Positions 41,667 through 50,091 are shown, counted from the first letter of the stretch. The stretch is 64,000 nucleotides of DNA from Dryocola sp032051265 (GCA_032051265.1 DAMBYU010000002.1:124001-188000); one strand, 5' to 3'. Program-made: numbers and translations. The notes: generated by a model from the letters alone, not told the origin.

Positions 41667-42995
41667 ATGCAACGTCGGGATCTGTTAAGAGCGATGGCAG
41701 CCTTTGGGGTGTACGCCATGGTGCCAGCCTTTGCTCGTGGCGCAAACGGAGCAAAAAAATACGATGGCGTAACGCTGAATGTCTCAACGTTTAGCACCGC
41801 GTATCCCACTTTATTGCGCCAGTGGCTGCCGGAGTTCGAGGCGCTCACCGGCATAAAGGTGAATCTTGATACGCCTTCTTTCCCGGTTTATAACCAGCGT
41901 GCGGACCTGGAACTGTCCACCAAAGGTTCGGCGTATGACGTGGTGAACGTCACTTTTATCTACACCAGCCGCTGGATCAACTCGGGATGGTTAACGCCGC
42001 TCGATGAATTTATCGCCAATCCTAATCTGACCAGCGACCAGTGGGATAGCAAGGATTTCCTGCAGGGCGGATTGATGGCGGAAACCGGGCGAGACGGCAA
42101 GCTGTACGGCATTCCGTGGGTGGTGGAAGGCATGATCGCGGGCTCATCACGTTTTGATCTGGTGACCGAAGCAGGGTTTACATTCCCGGACACCACCGAC
42201 GAGTTGCTTAAAGTCCTGCAGGCGGTAAATAAAAAGCAGCGCGTTGCGGGCTATGTAACGGACAGCCACTATGGCTGGACGTTTATTCCCTATCTGCAGG
42301 CGTTTGGCGGCAATGTCTTCCGCAATCCGCCTGACGATCTGTTCCCGACGCTTGATACGCCGGAAGCGGTGGCGGCAGCGGATTACTTTGCCCGCCTGAT
42401 CCGTGAATTCGGGCCAAACGGCGGCCTGACCTACACCGCCGACCAGGCTACGCAGGCGCTGAAGCTCGGACGGGTCAATTTCTCCGATTCAAGTCAGGCC
42501 TACCTTGCGCAACTGGGCGATCCGGCTTCTTCCCGCACGCTGAAAACGGCGGGTTTTGGCCAGATGGTGCAGGGCCCTGCAGGACGCTTCCCCGGCATGG
42601 CGGTACACGGGCTGGGTATTCCGGCAGGTTCGAAAAACAAAGAGGCCGCGTGGGCGTTTATCCAGTGGGCGCTTTCAAAACAAACTACCCAGCGCGCCGT
42701 ACTGGCCGGTTACGGTTCTCCAACCCGCCGCAGCGACATCGACTCTTCAGCCTATCGCAGCAGGCAAATCATCAACGGCGTAGATTTGGCAGAGCTCTCC
42801 CTTGGCGCCGTGGACAGGGCTGCACAGGGCGGTTATATGAAGTACCGCACGGTGGATGTTTACCCGCAGGTGGATCAGCAGCTCAATAAGGCGATTGCGC
42901 TGATTATCTCCGGCCAGCTTTCCGCAAAACAGGCGATGCAGCAGGCGCAAACGGCTTCCATTGCCGATCTGAAGCGCGCGGGCGCGAAGATTTAA
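41667..42995 (+). CDS. Family 1 ABC transporter sugar-binding protein
   Basis: 442 residues from the third of three adjacent ATGs (41661, 41664, 41667); the last has the best distance from AAGGA at 41655-41659. The N-terminus MQRRDLLRAMAAFGVYAMVPAFARG is a twin-arginine-like signal (RRDLL then hydrophobic), so Tat export is possible. The mature part is a type I SBP of the UgpB/MalE kind: LNVSTFSTAYPTLLRQWLPEFEALTGIKVNLD, AYDVVNVTFIYTSRWINSG, GIPWVVEG, FPGMAVHGLGIPAGSKNKEAAWAFIQW. The first gene of a four-gene importer, 10 bases after the dioxygenase frame end. The ligand may be a sugar derivative. Confidence 0.9.
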   Translation: MQRRDLLRAMAAFGVYAMVPAFARGANGAKKYDGVTLNVSTFSTAYPTLLRQWLPEFEALTGIKVNLDTPSFPVYNQRADLELSTKGSAYDVVNVTFIYTSRWINSGWLTPLDEFIANPNLTSDQWDSKDFLQGGLMAETGRDGKLYGIPWVVEGMIAGSSRFDLVTEAGFTFPDTTDELLKVLQAVNKKQRVAGYVTDSHYGWTFIPYLQAFGGNVFRNPPDDLFPTLDTPEAVAAADYFARLIREFGPNGGLTYTADQATQALKLGRVNFSDSSQAYLAQLGDPASSRTLKTAGFGQMVQGPAGRFPGMAVHGLGIPAGSKNKEAAWAFIQWALSKQTTQRAVLAGYGSPTRRSDIDSSAYRSRQIINGVDLAELSLGAVDRAAQGGYMKYRTVDVYPQVDQQLNKAIALIISGQLSAKQAMQQAQTASIADLKRAGAKI

Positions 42996-43004
42996 GGAGC
43001 GATT

Positions 43005-43910
43005 ATGTACGCTAATATTAACTGGCGTAGCCAGCGGCGTAATGCTTACCTGGCGGGATTACTGCCGTCGCTGGTGGTGCTGGTGGTGATTACTTTATTA
43101 CCGGCTATCGCGTTATTCATTACCAGCTTAACGCCGCTAAGCCTGACTAACCCCCAGGCAACATTTGAATTTAGCGATCCGTTAATTAATTATCGTCAGC
43201 TGCTGGACGATCCACGTTTTCTTAATTCCGTGGTCACGCAATTAAAAATGTCGCTGGTTAGCGTGTTATTTCAGGTGGGAATTGGATTAGGGCTGGCAGT
43301 ATTACTCAATGGGGCGTCACGCTGGCTGCATACCGCCAGAACATTATTTCTTATTCCGATGGTATTGCCGCCCATTATTGTGGCGCTTATCTGGAAGATT
43401 ATTTATACCCCTGATATCAGCCCGCTACATCAGGTATTAGAGATAGGGGGGATCACGCTGCCTTCGCTTATTGCCAATCCGGCCACCGCTTTGTGGGCCA
43501 TTGTGGCGGCAGATATCTGGCAGTGGTTTCCGTTCACCATGCTGATGGTGCTGGCCGCTCTGCAGATGATCCCCAAAGATCCGCTGGAGGCGGCAAGCCT
43601 GGATGGCGCAACGCCGGGCAATATTTTTCGCTATATCGTGCTGCCGTATATCAGACCGGTGCTGGTGGTTTGCGCCATGTTCAGACTTATCGACAGCTTT
43701 AAAGCTTTCCCGCTGATTTACGTGTTAACCGACGGCGGGCCGGGCTCGGTCACGGAGGTCACCAACTATTACGGTTTTATTCAGGCATTTAATTTCTCGT
43801 ACTGGGGCTACGGCAGCGCGATTGCGGTGGTTATTCTCGTCGGGGTATTTGTGTTGAGCTATATCGTGGGCAAAGCGGGGTGGAGCGATGAGCGAAAAGC
43901 TAACGCTTGA
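43005..43910 (+). CDS. Sugar ABC transporter permease 1 (UgpA/MalF-like)
   Basis: 301 residues, six membrane helices, AAGGAG before the ATG. The EAA coupling loop is MIPKDPLEAASLDGATPGNIFRYIVLPY, typical of MalF/UgpA. SNVTEVTNYYG-like region is replaced by GGPGSVTEVTNYYGFIQAF, characteristic of binding-protein-dependent sugar permeases of the CUT1 class. It overlaps the next permease by 23 bases. Confidence 0.93.
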   Translation: MYANINWRSQRRNAYLAGLLPSLVVLVVITLLPAIALFITSLTPLSLTNPQATFEFSDPLINYRQLLDDPRFLNSVVTQLKMSLVSVLFQVGIGLGLAVLLNGASRWLHTARTLFLIPMVLPPIIVALIWKIIYTPDISPLHQVLEIGGITLPSLIANPATALWAIVAADIWQWFPFTMLMVLAALQMIPKDPLEAASLDGATPGNIFRYIVLPYIRPVLVVCAMFRLIDSFKAFPLIYVLTDGGPGSVTEVTNYYGFIQAFNFSYWGYGSAIAVVILVGVFVLSYIVGKAGWSDERKANA

Positions 43911-44751
43911 GGGGATTAATGAAGTAGCCATACGCAGGCGTAAGCCATTTCGCCTGCGTGGCGGGCGGGAAGTCGTGACCTGGCTGTTGCTGCTCGCCGT
44001 GCTGTCGCCGTTTTTGTGGATGGTCATTATGGCGTTTCGCCCGGCGATGGAAGTATTTGATTTAACGCTGTGGTTTACGCCGACGCTCGATGCGTTTCGT
44101 TCGCTCTGGCAGGGGAACTTTCTGCATTCGTTTGGCAACAGCCTGCTGGTCAGCACGCTCTCTACAGGACTTTCGCTGATTATCGGCGTTCCCGCCGCAT
44201 GGGTTTTAACGCGCTGGCAGTTTCCGGGACGCAGCCACGTTGCGCTGTGGATTCTGGTGACCCGCATGGCTCCGCCAATTGCGTTTACCATTCCGTTTTA
44301 TCTGGCGTGGCGCTGGCTCGGTTTGCAGGACACGGTGCTCGGGCTTGCCATCGTCTACCTGACCTTCAATCTGGCGATCGTTATCTGGCTGATGCAGACC
44401 TTTTTTGCCGCGGTGCCTGCCGCGCTTGAAGAGGCGGCCTGGCTTGATGGCTGCTCCATCTGGCGAACATTCTGGAACATCACGCTGCCGCTTGTTGCTC
44501 CGGGGCTCGCGGCAACGGCCATTCTCTGTTTCATCTTCTCGTGGAACGATTTCTTTTACGCCCTGATCCTGACGCGCACCCAAGCCGTTACGGCTCCTGT
44601 GGCAATCGTTAATTTTCTCCAGTATGAAGGCTGGGAGTGGAGCAAGATAGCCGCCAGCGGCACGCTGGTGATGCTGCCGGTAGTGGCGTTTACGCTGCTG
44701 GTGCGGCGCTATCTGGTTCACGGCCTGACCGCTGGCGGTCTGAAGGATTAA
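43888..44751 (+). CDS. Sugar ABC transporter permease 2 (UgpE/MalG-like)
   Basis: 287 residues with about six membrane helices. EAA loop: VPAALEEAAWLDGCSIWRTFWNITLPLVAPG. Also FSWNDFFYALILTRTQAVTAPVAIVNF, a CUT1-class C-terminal signature. The start lies within the end of permease 1 (23-base overlap). Forms the membrane channel with permease 1. Confidence 0.93.
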   Translation: MSEKLTLEGINEVAIRRRKPFRLRGGREVVTWLLLLAVLSPFLWMVIMAFRPAMEVFDLTLWFTPTLDAFRSLWQGNFLHSFGNSLLVSTLSTGLSLIIGVPAAWVLTRWQFPGRSHVALWILVTRMAPPIAFTIPFYLAWRWLGLQDTVLGLAIVYLTFNLAIVIWLMQTFFAAVPAALEEAAWLDGCSIWRTFWNITLPLVAPGLAATAILCFIFSWNDFFYALILTRTQAVTAPVAIVNFLQYEGWEWSKIAASGTLVMLPVVAFTLLVRRYLVHGLTAGGLKD

Positions 44752-44754
44752 GCA

Positions 44755-45813
44755 ATGGCGACCATTACGTTAAGCAATATTCACAAGCGTTATGAAGATA
44801 ATGTGATTATCAAGGGGCTGGATTTAACCATTCGCGAAGGGGAGTTTGTGGCGCTCGTTGGGCCATCCGGCTGCGGGAAATCCACGCTGTTGCGTATGAT
44901 TGCAGGCCTGGAAAATATCAGCGATGGCGAGATCGCGCTGGATGGTGAAGTTATCAACGATATTTCTCCGCAGGCGCGCAATATCGCGATGGTGTTTCAG
45001 AACTACGCGCTTTATCCGCATATGTCGGTGGCGGATAACCTCGGTTTCTCGCTGAAGATGCAGGGTGTGAAGAAAGCGTTGATTGATGAACGCGTCGCGC
45101 AGGTTGCGGCAACGCTTGGCTTATCCGCGTTGCTGAAACGTAAACCCGGACAGCTTTCCGGCGGGCAACGTCAGCGCGTGGCGATGGGGCGCGCGATTTT
45201 GCGCAATCCACGCGTGTTTTTGTTCGATGAGCCTCTTTCAAATCTGGATGCAAAATTACGCGTCGGGATGCGAACGGAGATCAAGGCGCTTCACCAGCGG
45301 CTGAACGCCACCATGGTTTATGTCACCCACGATCAGGTTGAAGCGATGACGATGGCCGACAGAATTGTGGTGCTCAAAGATGGTGTTATCGAACAGGTAG
45401 GCACCCCGCTTGAGCTGTACGACAGGCCGCGCAATGCGTTTGTGGCAGGCTTTATCGGTTCGCCCTCGATGAATCTGCTCAGCGGACGGGTCGATTGTGA
45501 GTCTGTGATTACCGATGACGGGCTACGCCTGCCGTTAATTAACGTTCCCGCCGCGGCCCAGGGTAAACGCGTGTTGTATGGCGTCAGGCCTGAACATTTT
45601 TCCCGGGTTACAGAAGGCGGCGTGATGGCAGAAGTGAAAGTCGTGGAGCCAACGGGGGCGGAAACACAAATTGCGCTGCATGTCGGCAACCAGAAAGCCA
45701 TTGCGGTCTTTCGTGACAGAGTACAAACGAAGCCGGGAAGCAAGCTGCAACTGCTGCCGGACGTGCGTCAGGCACATTTGTTCGATGAGCAAAGCGGAAC
45801 GCGGATTAACTAA
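44755..45813 (+). CDS. Sugar ABC transporter ATP-binding protein (UgpC/MalK-like)
   Basis: 352 residues. ABC domain with Walker A GPSGCGKSTLL, Q-loop FQNYALYPHMSV, signature LSGGQRQRVAMGRAIL and Walker B VFLFDEPLSNLDAKLR, then the MalK-type C-terminal TOBE/OB domain (GVRPEHFSRV, VVEPTGAETQIALHVG). One MalK-type ATPase would serve both permeases. AAGGA is seven bases upstream of the ATG. A hairpin at 45818-45844 ends the operon. Confidence 0.95.
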   Translation: MATITLSNIHKRYEDNVIIKGLDLTIREGEFVALVGPSGCGKSTLLRMIAGLENISDGEIALDGEVINDISPQARNIAMVFQNYALYPHMSVADNLGFSLKMQGVKKALIDERVAQVAATLGLSALLKRKPGQLSGGQRQRVAMGRAILRNPRVFLFDEPLSNLDAKLRVGMRTEIKALHQRLNATMVYVTHDQVEAMTMADRIVVLKDGVIEQVGTPLELYDRPRNAFVAGFIGSPSMNLLSGRVDCESVITDDGLRLPLINVPAAAQGKRVLYGVRPEHFSRVTEGGVMAEVKVVEPTGAETQIALHVGNQKAIAVFRDRVQTKPGSKLQLLPDVRQAHLFDEQSGTRIN

Positions 45814-45817
45814 TATT

Positions 45818-45844
45818 ACCCTCTCCCTGTAAAAGGGAGAGGGT
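45818..45844. terminator. Hairpin between the ATPase gene and convergent gapC
   Basis: ACCCTCTCCCT (45818-45828) and AGGGAGAGGGT (45834-45844) form a perfect 11-bp stem with a 5-base loop. It serves two convergent genes. No clear U tract. Confidence 0.55.
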
Positions 45845-45855
45845 ACGGAACAAAT

Positions 45856-46857
45856 CTACTCCTTCGCTACGGCATCCAGCACGCGAACCAGCTGTGTCAC
45901 AAAGCCATACTCGTTATCGTACCAGGCAACGGTTTTCACCAGTTGCAGATCGCCGACTTCCGTGACTTCGGTTTGCGTGGCGTCGAATACCGAACCGAAG
46001 TTCGTTCCGACAATATCGGAAGAAACAATCTCTTCATCGGTATAGCCGAAGGATTCGTTTCCTTCCGTGGCTTTTTTCAGCGCGGCGTTAATCTCATCCA
46101 CCGTTACTTTTTTCTCAAGAATAGAGACCAGTTCAGTAACCGAGCCGGTCAGCGTCGGCACGCGCTGGGCGTGGCCTTTAAGCTTGCCCTGTAGTTCCGG
46201 GATCACCAGCCCGATAGCTTTTGCAGCACCCGTTGTATGAGGAATAATGTTCTGCGCGGCGGCGCGTGAAGCCCGCAGATCTTTCCCTCGCGGGCCATCA
46301 ACCAGAGACTGAGTGCCGGTGTAGGCATGGATTGTGGTCATGGTACCAAGCTTAATGCCGAAATTGTCGTGCAGGGCTTTTGCCATCGGCGCCAGGCAGT
46401 TAGTGGTGCAGGAAGCAACAGACAGGATTTTATCTTGCGGCGTGATGGTGTTGCAGTTCACATTAAAGACGATGGTTTTCATATCGCCCGCCGGGGCGGA
46501 AATCAGCACTTTCTTCGCCCCCGCTTCCAGATGCGCGCTGGCTTTCTCTTCAGAGGTGTAGAAGCCGGTGCACTCAATCACAATTTCAACGCCGTCTTTT
46601 CCCCAGGGAATATTCTTCGCGTCTTTTTCCGCATAGACCGCGATCTTCTTACCGTTTACCACCAGCGAATCTTCGGTGTAATCCACCGTGCCGTCGAAGT
46701 TTCGATAACTTGAGTCATGCTTGAGCAGGTAGGCCAGCACTTTCGGGGAGGTGAGATCGTTTATCGCGACGATATCCACATCGCTTTTGGTTTCCAGAAC
46801 CCGGCGCAGCACCAGACGTCCAATACGACCAAAGCCGTTAATGCCAATTTTTTTCAT
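45856..46857 (-). CDS. gapC: GapC, NAD-type glyceraldehyde-3-phosphate dehydrogenase
   Basis: 333 residues from ATG 46857; the frame continues to 46893 without support. NAD-binding MKKIGINGFGRIGRLVLR, the catalytic SCTTNCLAPMAK (nucleophilic Cys), ASRAAAQNIIPHTTGAAKAIG, and WYDNEYGF at the C-terminus. This is a complete, intact GAPDH; the E. coli K-12 orthologue at this location (next to cybB and aldA) is a pseudogene. The NAD specificity fits the acidic residue in the VAINDL loop. A perfect 12-bp palindrome at 46905-46916 lies upstream. Confidence 0.93.
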   Translation of the reverse strand: MKKIGINGFGRIGRLVLRRVLETKSDVDIVAINDLTSPKVLAYLLKHDSSYRNFDGTVDYTEDSLVVNGKKIAVYAEKDAKNIPWGKDGVEIVIECTGFYTSEEKASAHLEAGAKKVLISAPAGDMKTIVFNVNCNTITPQDKILSVASCTTNCLAPMAKALHDNFGIKLGTMTTIHAYTGTQSLVDGPRGKDLRASRAAAQNIIPHTTGAAKAIGLVIPELQGKLKGHAQRVPTLTGSVTELVSILEKKVTVDEINAALKKATEGNESFGYTDEEIVSSDIVGTNFGSVFDATQTEVTEVGDLQLVKTVAWYDNEYGFVTQLVRVLDAVAKE

Positions 46858-46904
46858 GATGAGGACCCCATTATTTACAGTTGGAAGTAGCAAAATTCAT
46901 AATC

Positions 46905-46916
46905 ATCACTAGTGAT
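46905..46916. promoter_or_regulatory. Palindrome between gapC and cybB
   Basis: ATCACTAGTGAT, a perfect 12-bp palindrome 48 bases upstream of gapC (divergent with cybB). Could be a repressor site; no regulator is identified. Confidence 0.35.
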
Positions 46917-47048
46917 AGTCCATAAATGAGGGAGCCGCCAACCGGGTCGCTGCTGCCAGAATGTCAGTGAGTTTGCCCGGACGTTAATGATTTTCTAAGA
47001 GTTTACCGCTATCCTGGTGATATCGTCTTCACAGGGCAGGAACCTTTA

Positions 47049-47597
47049 ATGCGTAGCAAATACACCAGGTTACAGATAACGCTTCACTGGCTGGTTTTTC
47101 TTTTCATTGTGGGGGCCTATTGCGCCATGGAGCTGAAGGGCTTTTTCCCGCGCAGCTATCGGCCAACAATTAACGCCATCCACGTGACCTGCGGGCTGAG
47201 CGTGCTGGTATTGATGATTGTGCGCCTGCTGGTGCGGATTAAATATCGCGCTCCGGCTATAACGCCAAAGCCGCATCCGGCGATAACCGGCATGTCGCAT
47301 CTGGTGCATGCCATTATTTACTTGATGTATATCGTACTGCCGATTATGGGGTTCCTGACCGTTTACTATAAAGGAAGCGACTGGTCGGTGCTCGGGATAC
47401 CCATGCCGCATGCCCCGGAGCTGGATGAGGAGCGGCAGTTCACGGTGAAAGAGATCCATGAGCTGATTGCCAACACGGGCTATTTTGTTATCGGCATCCA
47501 TGCTTTTGCCGCGCTGTTCCACCATTACGTCTGGAAGGACAATACCTTGCTGCGCATGATGCCGGGAAAAGATCGGAATAAGGAGATGAAAAATTGA
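47049..47597 (+). CDS. cybB: Cytochrome b561 (CybB)
   Basis: 182 residues with four membrane helices and His ligands for two haems: RLQITLHWLVFLF, INAIHVTCGLSVLVLMIVRL, GMSHLVHAIIYLMYIVLPIMGF and FVIGIHAFAALFHHYV. E. coli CybB is a di-haem inner-membrane superoxide:ubiquinone oxidoreductase. The gene neighbours gapC, as in E. coli. The stop overlaps the next gene's TTG start (TTGA). Confidence 0.95.
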   Translation: MRSKYTRLQITLHWLVFLFIVGAYCAMELKGFFPRSYRPTINAIHVTCGLSVLVLMIVRLLVRIKYRAPAITPKPHPAITGMSHLVHAIIYLMYIVLPIMGFLTVYYKGSDWSVLGIPMPHAPELDEERQFTVKEIHELIANTGYFVIGIHAFAALFHHYVWKDNTLLRMMPGKDRNKEMKN

Positions 47598-48127
47598 AAA
47601 TTGCATGTCTCGGCTGGGGCTCTTTGATATGGAAACCGGGGAAATTGCCGCTGGCCAGCGAGTGGCAACCGGATGGTCCTGCTATGCCAGTTGAATTTTC
47701 CCGCGTGGGAGATGGCGGCGAACTCGCTACGGCTGTTTGTATGAACGCTCCGCTCATGCAGGTTTACTGGGCTTTACTGAGCGCAGGCACTATCCAGCAA
47801 GCCATTTCATCACTACGCGAGCGTGAGCAGATCCCCGCATCCCGTGAGGATGGCGTGGGTTTATTAATTCTCAAAAGCAAGCAGACAGGGGAGCTTGCCA
47901 GTTGGGCGGCGCAGAAGAAGCTGGATGCAGTCATCTGGACCGCCTTGCCGCCACGATTTGATGGACTCGAAGGACGCATTCCCTGTATTGAAGATGTGCT
48001 GGACTATCTCAGTTCCCTTGCGGGAGAAAAACGCAAGCATGCGCAGGATTATATAAAACAGGTTCCTGCTGAGTTTGATACTCCCTACCGCAAAGCTATT
48101 CGTGAGCACCTGAGCTGGGACTGTTAA
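47594..48127 (+). CDS. Conserved protein of unknown function, coupled to cybB
   Basis: 177 residues beginning with TTG at 47594, which overlaps the cybB stop by four bases; AAGGAG of good spacing lies within cybB. Not recognised. The start KIACLGWGSLIWKPGKLPL has a GWGSL segment that resembles the YGSL loop of gamma-glutamylcyclotransferase-fold enzymes. A central part is hydrophilic and the C-terminus (YIKQVPAEFDTPYRKAIREHLSW) is helical. No signal peptide. The cyclotransferase-like idea is tentative. Confidence 0.75.
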   Translation: MKIACLGWGSLIWKPGKLPLASEWQPDGPAMPVEFSRVGDGGELATAVCMNAPLMQVYWALLSAGTIQQAISSLREREQIPASREDGVGLLILKSKQTGELASWAAQKKLDAVIWTALPPRFDGLEGRIPCIEDVLDYLSSLAGEKRKHAQDYIKQVPAEFDTPYRKAIREHLSWDC

Positions 48128-48198
48128 GCCCTGAAATATTCATTATTCCTGCTTAATCTGGGTGTAATATGGCTCCGTCAGAACCATTCGGAGTCATT

Positions 48199-48441
48199 AT
48201 GAAAAACTTCCAGTTATACGTTGGCGGCGTTAACGACATCACCTACCGGTACGACATACAGAAAGTGGGTGATCTCTTTAGTGTGAGCATCTTCAATGTT
48301 GTTAAGCAAAAGCACATTGAGTCCGGCTCAGAATTGATGCACCACATGAGCTTGCAGGATGTAATTGAAGAGTGCGCGTCGCACTACAGACGGCAGGCCA
48401 ATAGCGTGAAAGGCTTCCTGAAATGGTTAGGCCTCGGGTAA
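48199..48441 (+). CDS. Small hypothetical protein
   Basis: 80 residues from the ATG at 48199; a longer frame from 48169 is in the leader. The sequence MKNFQLYVGGVNDITYRYDIQ is not recognised, and it is largely polar with some aromatic residues; the C-terminus is basic (HYRRQANSVKGFLKWLGLG). No signal or membrane segment. It has a terminator downstream at 48486-48516, so it is probably transcribed alone. Confidence 0.65.
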   Translation: MKNFQLYVGGVNDITYRYDIQKVGDLFSVSIFNVVKQKHIESGSELMHHMSLQDVIEECASHYRRQANSVKGFLKWLGLG

Positions 48442-48485
48442 AGCAAGTCTGCCAGGCCTTACGGCCAGCATGAAACGATTTTATA

Positions 48486-48516
48486 AAGCCATCGGCATTT
48501 GCCGGTGGCTTTTTTA
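48486..48516 (+). terminator. Intrinsic terminator of the small hypothetical gene
   Basis: AAGCCATCGGC (48486-48496) and GCCGGTGGCTT (48501-48511) form a stem with one G-T pair and an ATTT loop, then six T residues. Confidence 0.85.
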
Positions 48517-48585
48517 TTGGGGCGATCAACGCATTGTTATTGCTGCAAAATTCAAGTTTATCATAAATCGCTAAATTGATGTACA

Positions 48586-48602
48586 ATACCCCCCTATAGT
48601 AT
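48586..48602 (+). promoter_or_regulatory. FrmR operator
   Basis: ATACCCCCCTATAGTAT matches the CsoR/RcnR-type site (C tract flanked by AT-rich inverted ends) in front of enterobacterial frmR. It ends 15 bases before the frmR start, so FrmR binding would block the promoter until formaldehyde modifies it. Confidence 0.75.
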
Positions 48603-48617
48603 ATTTGCGAGGGCGCT

Positions 48618-48893
48618 ATGCCGCATTCACCTGAAGATAAAAAACGCATTCTGACGCGGGTAAGGCGTATTCGCGGCCAGACGGAAGCGCTCGAACGCGC
48701 GCTGGAAAATGGCGATCCCTGTATCGCCATTCTGCAACAAATCGCCGCGGTTCGCGGGGCCGCCAATGGCCTGATGAGCGAAATGATGGAAATTCACCTG
48801 AAGGATGAGCTGGTCGCGGGCGACACGTCCGAAGAACAGCGCGCGCAGCGTATGGCAGAAGTCGGCCATTTAATTCGCTCTTATCTAAAATAA
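48618..48893 (+). CDS. frmR: FrmR, formaldehyde-responsive repressor
   Basis: 91 residues, the family length. DUF156/CsoR-RcnR type all-alpha repressor: MPHSPEDKKRILTRVRRIRGQTEALERAL, with His/Pro near the N-terminus needed for formaldehyde sensing (Pro2), and conserved Cys in DPCIAILQQIAAVRGA (Cys35 equivalent). Formaldehyde cross-links Pro2 to Cys35 of an adjacent subunit and inactivates DNA binding. Autoregulated through the site at 48586-48602 and in an operon with frmA. Confidence 0.95.
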   Translation: MPHSPEDKKRILTRVRRIRGQTEALERALENGDPCIAILQQIAAVRGAANGLMSEMMEIHLKDELVAGDTSEEQRAQRMAEVGHLIRSYLK

Positions 48894-48925
48894 CTATGAC
48901 TCCCACCTGACGACGGAAAAACAAA

Positions 48926-50044
48926 ATGAAATCACGTGCAGCAGTAGCATTCGGCCCGGGCAAGCCGCTGGAAATCGTAGAAATTGACGTGGCGCCGCCG
49001 CAAAAAGGCGAAGTGCTGGTAAAAATTACGCACACAGGCGTTTGCCATACCGACGCGTTTACCTTGTCCGGCGACGATCCGGAAGGCGTATTCCCGGCGG
49101 TGCTGGGCCATGAGGGCGGCGGTATTGTTGTCGAAGTGGGAGAGGGCGTCACCAGCCTGAAACCGGGCGATCACGTTATTCCTCTCTACACCGCAGAGTG
49201 CGGCGAGTGTAAGTTCTGTAAATCCGGTAAAACCAACCTTTGCCAGGCCGTACGCGCCACTCAGGGCAAGGGGCTGATGCCAGACGGCACCACGCGCTTC
49301 TCTTACAACGGCGAGCCGATTTATCACTACATGGGCACCAGCACCTTCAGTGAGTACACCGTTGTTGCGGAAATTTCGCTGGCTAAAGTGAACCCGCAGG
49401 CCCCGCTGGATAAAGTTTGCCTGCTGGGCTGCGGCGTTACCACCGGTATCGGCGCTGTGCATAACACCGCAAAAGTAAAAGAAGGCGACACCGTTGCGGT
49501 CTTTGGCCTTGGCGGCATTGGCCTTGCGGTGATCCAGGGCGCGGTACAGGCGAAAGCCGGACGTATTCTGGCTATCGACACCAACCCGGAAAAATTCAAA
49601 CTCGCCAGCGAAATGGGCGCCACCGACTGCATCAATCCAAAAGATTACGACAGGCCGATTCAGGATGTGATTGTTGAACTGACCGACGGCGGCGTGGACT
49701 TCAGCTTTGAATGTATCGGTAACGTGAACGTTATGCGTTCCGCGCTGGAATGCTGCCATAAAGGCTGGGGCGAGAGCGTGATCATCGGCGTTGCGGGTGC
49801 AGGCCAGGAAATCAAAACGCGTCCGTTCCAGTTAGTGACCGGCCGCGTATGGCGTGGTTCCGCATTTGGTGGTGTGAAAGGGCGCACTCAGCTTCCGGGC
49901 ATGGTAGAAGACGCGATGATTGGCAAGATCAACCTTGATCCGTTTATCACCCACCGTCTGCCGCTGGAGCAAATCAACGAAGCGTTTGATTTGATGCACG
50001 AAGGAAAGTCGATTCGTACAGTGATCCACTTCGGCGAGAAGTAA
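48926..50044 (+). CDS. frmA: FrmA, S-(hydroxymethyl)glutathione dehydrogenase (class III alcohol dehydrogenase)
   Basis: 372 residues. Catalytic zinc ligands at GVCHTDAF and GHEGGGIV, structural zinc Cys cluster CGECKFCKSGKTNLC, and the Rossmann motif AVFGLGGIGLAVIQGA. It oxidises S-hydroxymethylglutathione (from formaldehyde) to S-formylglutathione with NAD+. The frmB esterase gene that follows in E. coli is absent here; the next gene is the convergent yncJ. Hydrolysis of S-formylglutathione would need an esterase elsewhere. Confidence 0.96.
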   Translation: MKSRAAVAFGPGKPLEIVEIDVAPPQKGEVLVKITHTGVCHTDAFTLSGDDPEGVFPAVLGHEGGGIVVEVGEGVTSLKPGDHVIPLYTAECGECKFCKSGKTNLCQAVRATQGKGLMPDGTTRFSYNGEPIYHYMGTSTFSEYTVVAEISLAKVNPQAPLDKVCLLGCGVTTGIGAVHNTAKVKEGDTVAVFGLGGIGLAVIQGAVQAKAGRILAIDTNPEKFKLASEMGATDCINPKDYDRPIQDVIVELTDGGVDFSFECIGNVNVMRSALECCHKGWGESVIIGVAGAGQEIKTRPFQLVTGRVWRGSAFGGVKGRTQLPGMVEDAMIGKINLDPFITHRLPLEQINEAFDLMHEGKSIRTVIHFGEK

Positions 50045-50091
50045 GCCTTTGCCCGTCACCCTGGCCCTTTTTTCAAAGCGGTCAGGGTGAG

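Noticed and set aside
48130..48600. Looked for a small RNA gene near cybB and frmR (RydC is near cybB in some relatives)
   Set aside because: Only the terminator of the small hypothetical gene and the FrmR site are visible; no sequence matching a known small RNA was recognised.
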